Shown here one piece after another: positions 13,255 to 13,346 of a stretch of 13,346 bases of DNA. The notes under the pieces were generated by a model, which had not been told where the DNA came from, searched no databases, and saw only the letters and a program-made list of their open reading frames with translations. Each line of letters opens with the position of its first letter. The first letter of the stretch is position 1. The position numbers were made by a program, and so were the translations under genes. The stretch lies in NCBI GenBank assembly GCA_031275955.1, contig JAISNZ010000092.1:1-13346 (forward strand), written 5' to 3'. Source of the stretch: Desulfovibrio sp. Its GTDB lineage: Bacteria; Desulfobacterota; Desulfovibrionia; Desulfovibrionales; Desulfovibrionaceae.

Positions 13255-13346
13255 TTAGCCGCGCACCGCCAGCCAGCTTGCCGTCATGCCTGTGACGGCC
13301 GGGACCAGCATCAGGGCGAGGCAGAATTCGGGGGAAGGGAAGAGGA
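13255..13346 (-). CDS. C-terminal end of a probable membrane protein (partial)
   Basis: A minus-strand frame open from the right edge to TAA at 13255-13257. The readable end is LFPSPEFCLALMLVPAVTGM then TASWLAVRG, about 30 residues; FCLALMLVPAVTGMTASWLAV is hydrophobic enough to be a membrane helix. It stops 33 bases before the ilvD ATG on the same strand, so it may be the preceding gene of the operon. Too little is visible to name a family, and a chance open frame cannot be excluded. Confidence 0.5.
   Translation of the reverse strand, partial: LFPSPEFCLALMLVPAVTGMTASWLAVRG

Noticed and set aside
1..13346. CRISPR array, tRNA or rRNA genes, phage structural genes
   Set aside because: No regularly spaced repeats, no tRNA cloverleaf with CCA or T-loop consensus, and no rRNA-like stretch was seen by eye on either strand.

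Overview
This is a GC-rich bacterial window of about 13.3 kb. The core genes are densely packed, with long same-strand runs and very short gaps. Gene content (folD, larE, typA/bipA, an ABC-F protein, a TrmI-type tRNA methyltransferase, ilvD) and short GC-rich 3'-end hairpins with the core GGGGCTTTGCCCC suggest a free-living or gut anaerobe. My best guess is Desulfovibrionaceae, inferred from style and gene content rather than any search. The first 1.6 kb and the stretch 7.65-8.67 kb are visibly more AT-rich and read as acquired DNA.

Layout. 1-1610, accessory: a RelB/DinJ-type antitoxin cut by the left edge (minus), a stretch with no supported gene, a lower-GC SAM methyltransferase (minus) with a run of ten G inside its coding sequence, and a decayed IS1380-type transposase remnant (minus). 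1610-2922: an AT-rich then repeat-rich leader followed by folD (plus), whose last ~35 codons lie in a structured repeat-like element. 3156-3371: a 71-residue orphan protein (plus). Convergent hairpins separate it from larE (minus), whose stop codon lies inside one of them. 4414-7619: a GT2 glycosyltransferase and typA/bipA (plus), with larE diverging from the glycosyltransferase. 7688-8667: a toxin-antitoxin operon on the minus strand (RelE/HigB-like toxin first, XRE antitoxin second) with a 35/39-identical hairpin repeat on each side of the antitoxin gene and a well-formed promoter with small palindromes. 8703-13346: a minus-strand operon read from the right edge: the tail of a membrane protein, ilvD, trmI (4-nt overlap) and an ABC-F ATPase (2-nt gap).

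How the genes fit together: most of the window is housekeeping. It covers one-carbon folate metabolism (FolD), branched-chain amino acid synthesis (IlvD), tRNA m1A58 modification (TrmI), and ribosome-associated GTPase/ATPase factors (BipA, ABC-F). LarE makes the nickel-pincer cofactor, but no larA, larB or larC is in view. I see no clearly new multi-gene system. The best leads are the possible phase-variable methyltransferase, the hairpin repeat bracketing the antitoxin, the structured repeat fused into the folD 3' end, and a possible leaderless typA transcript.
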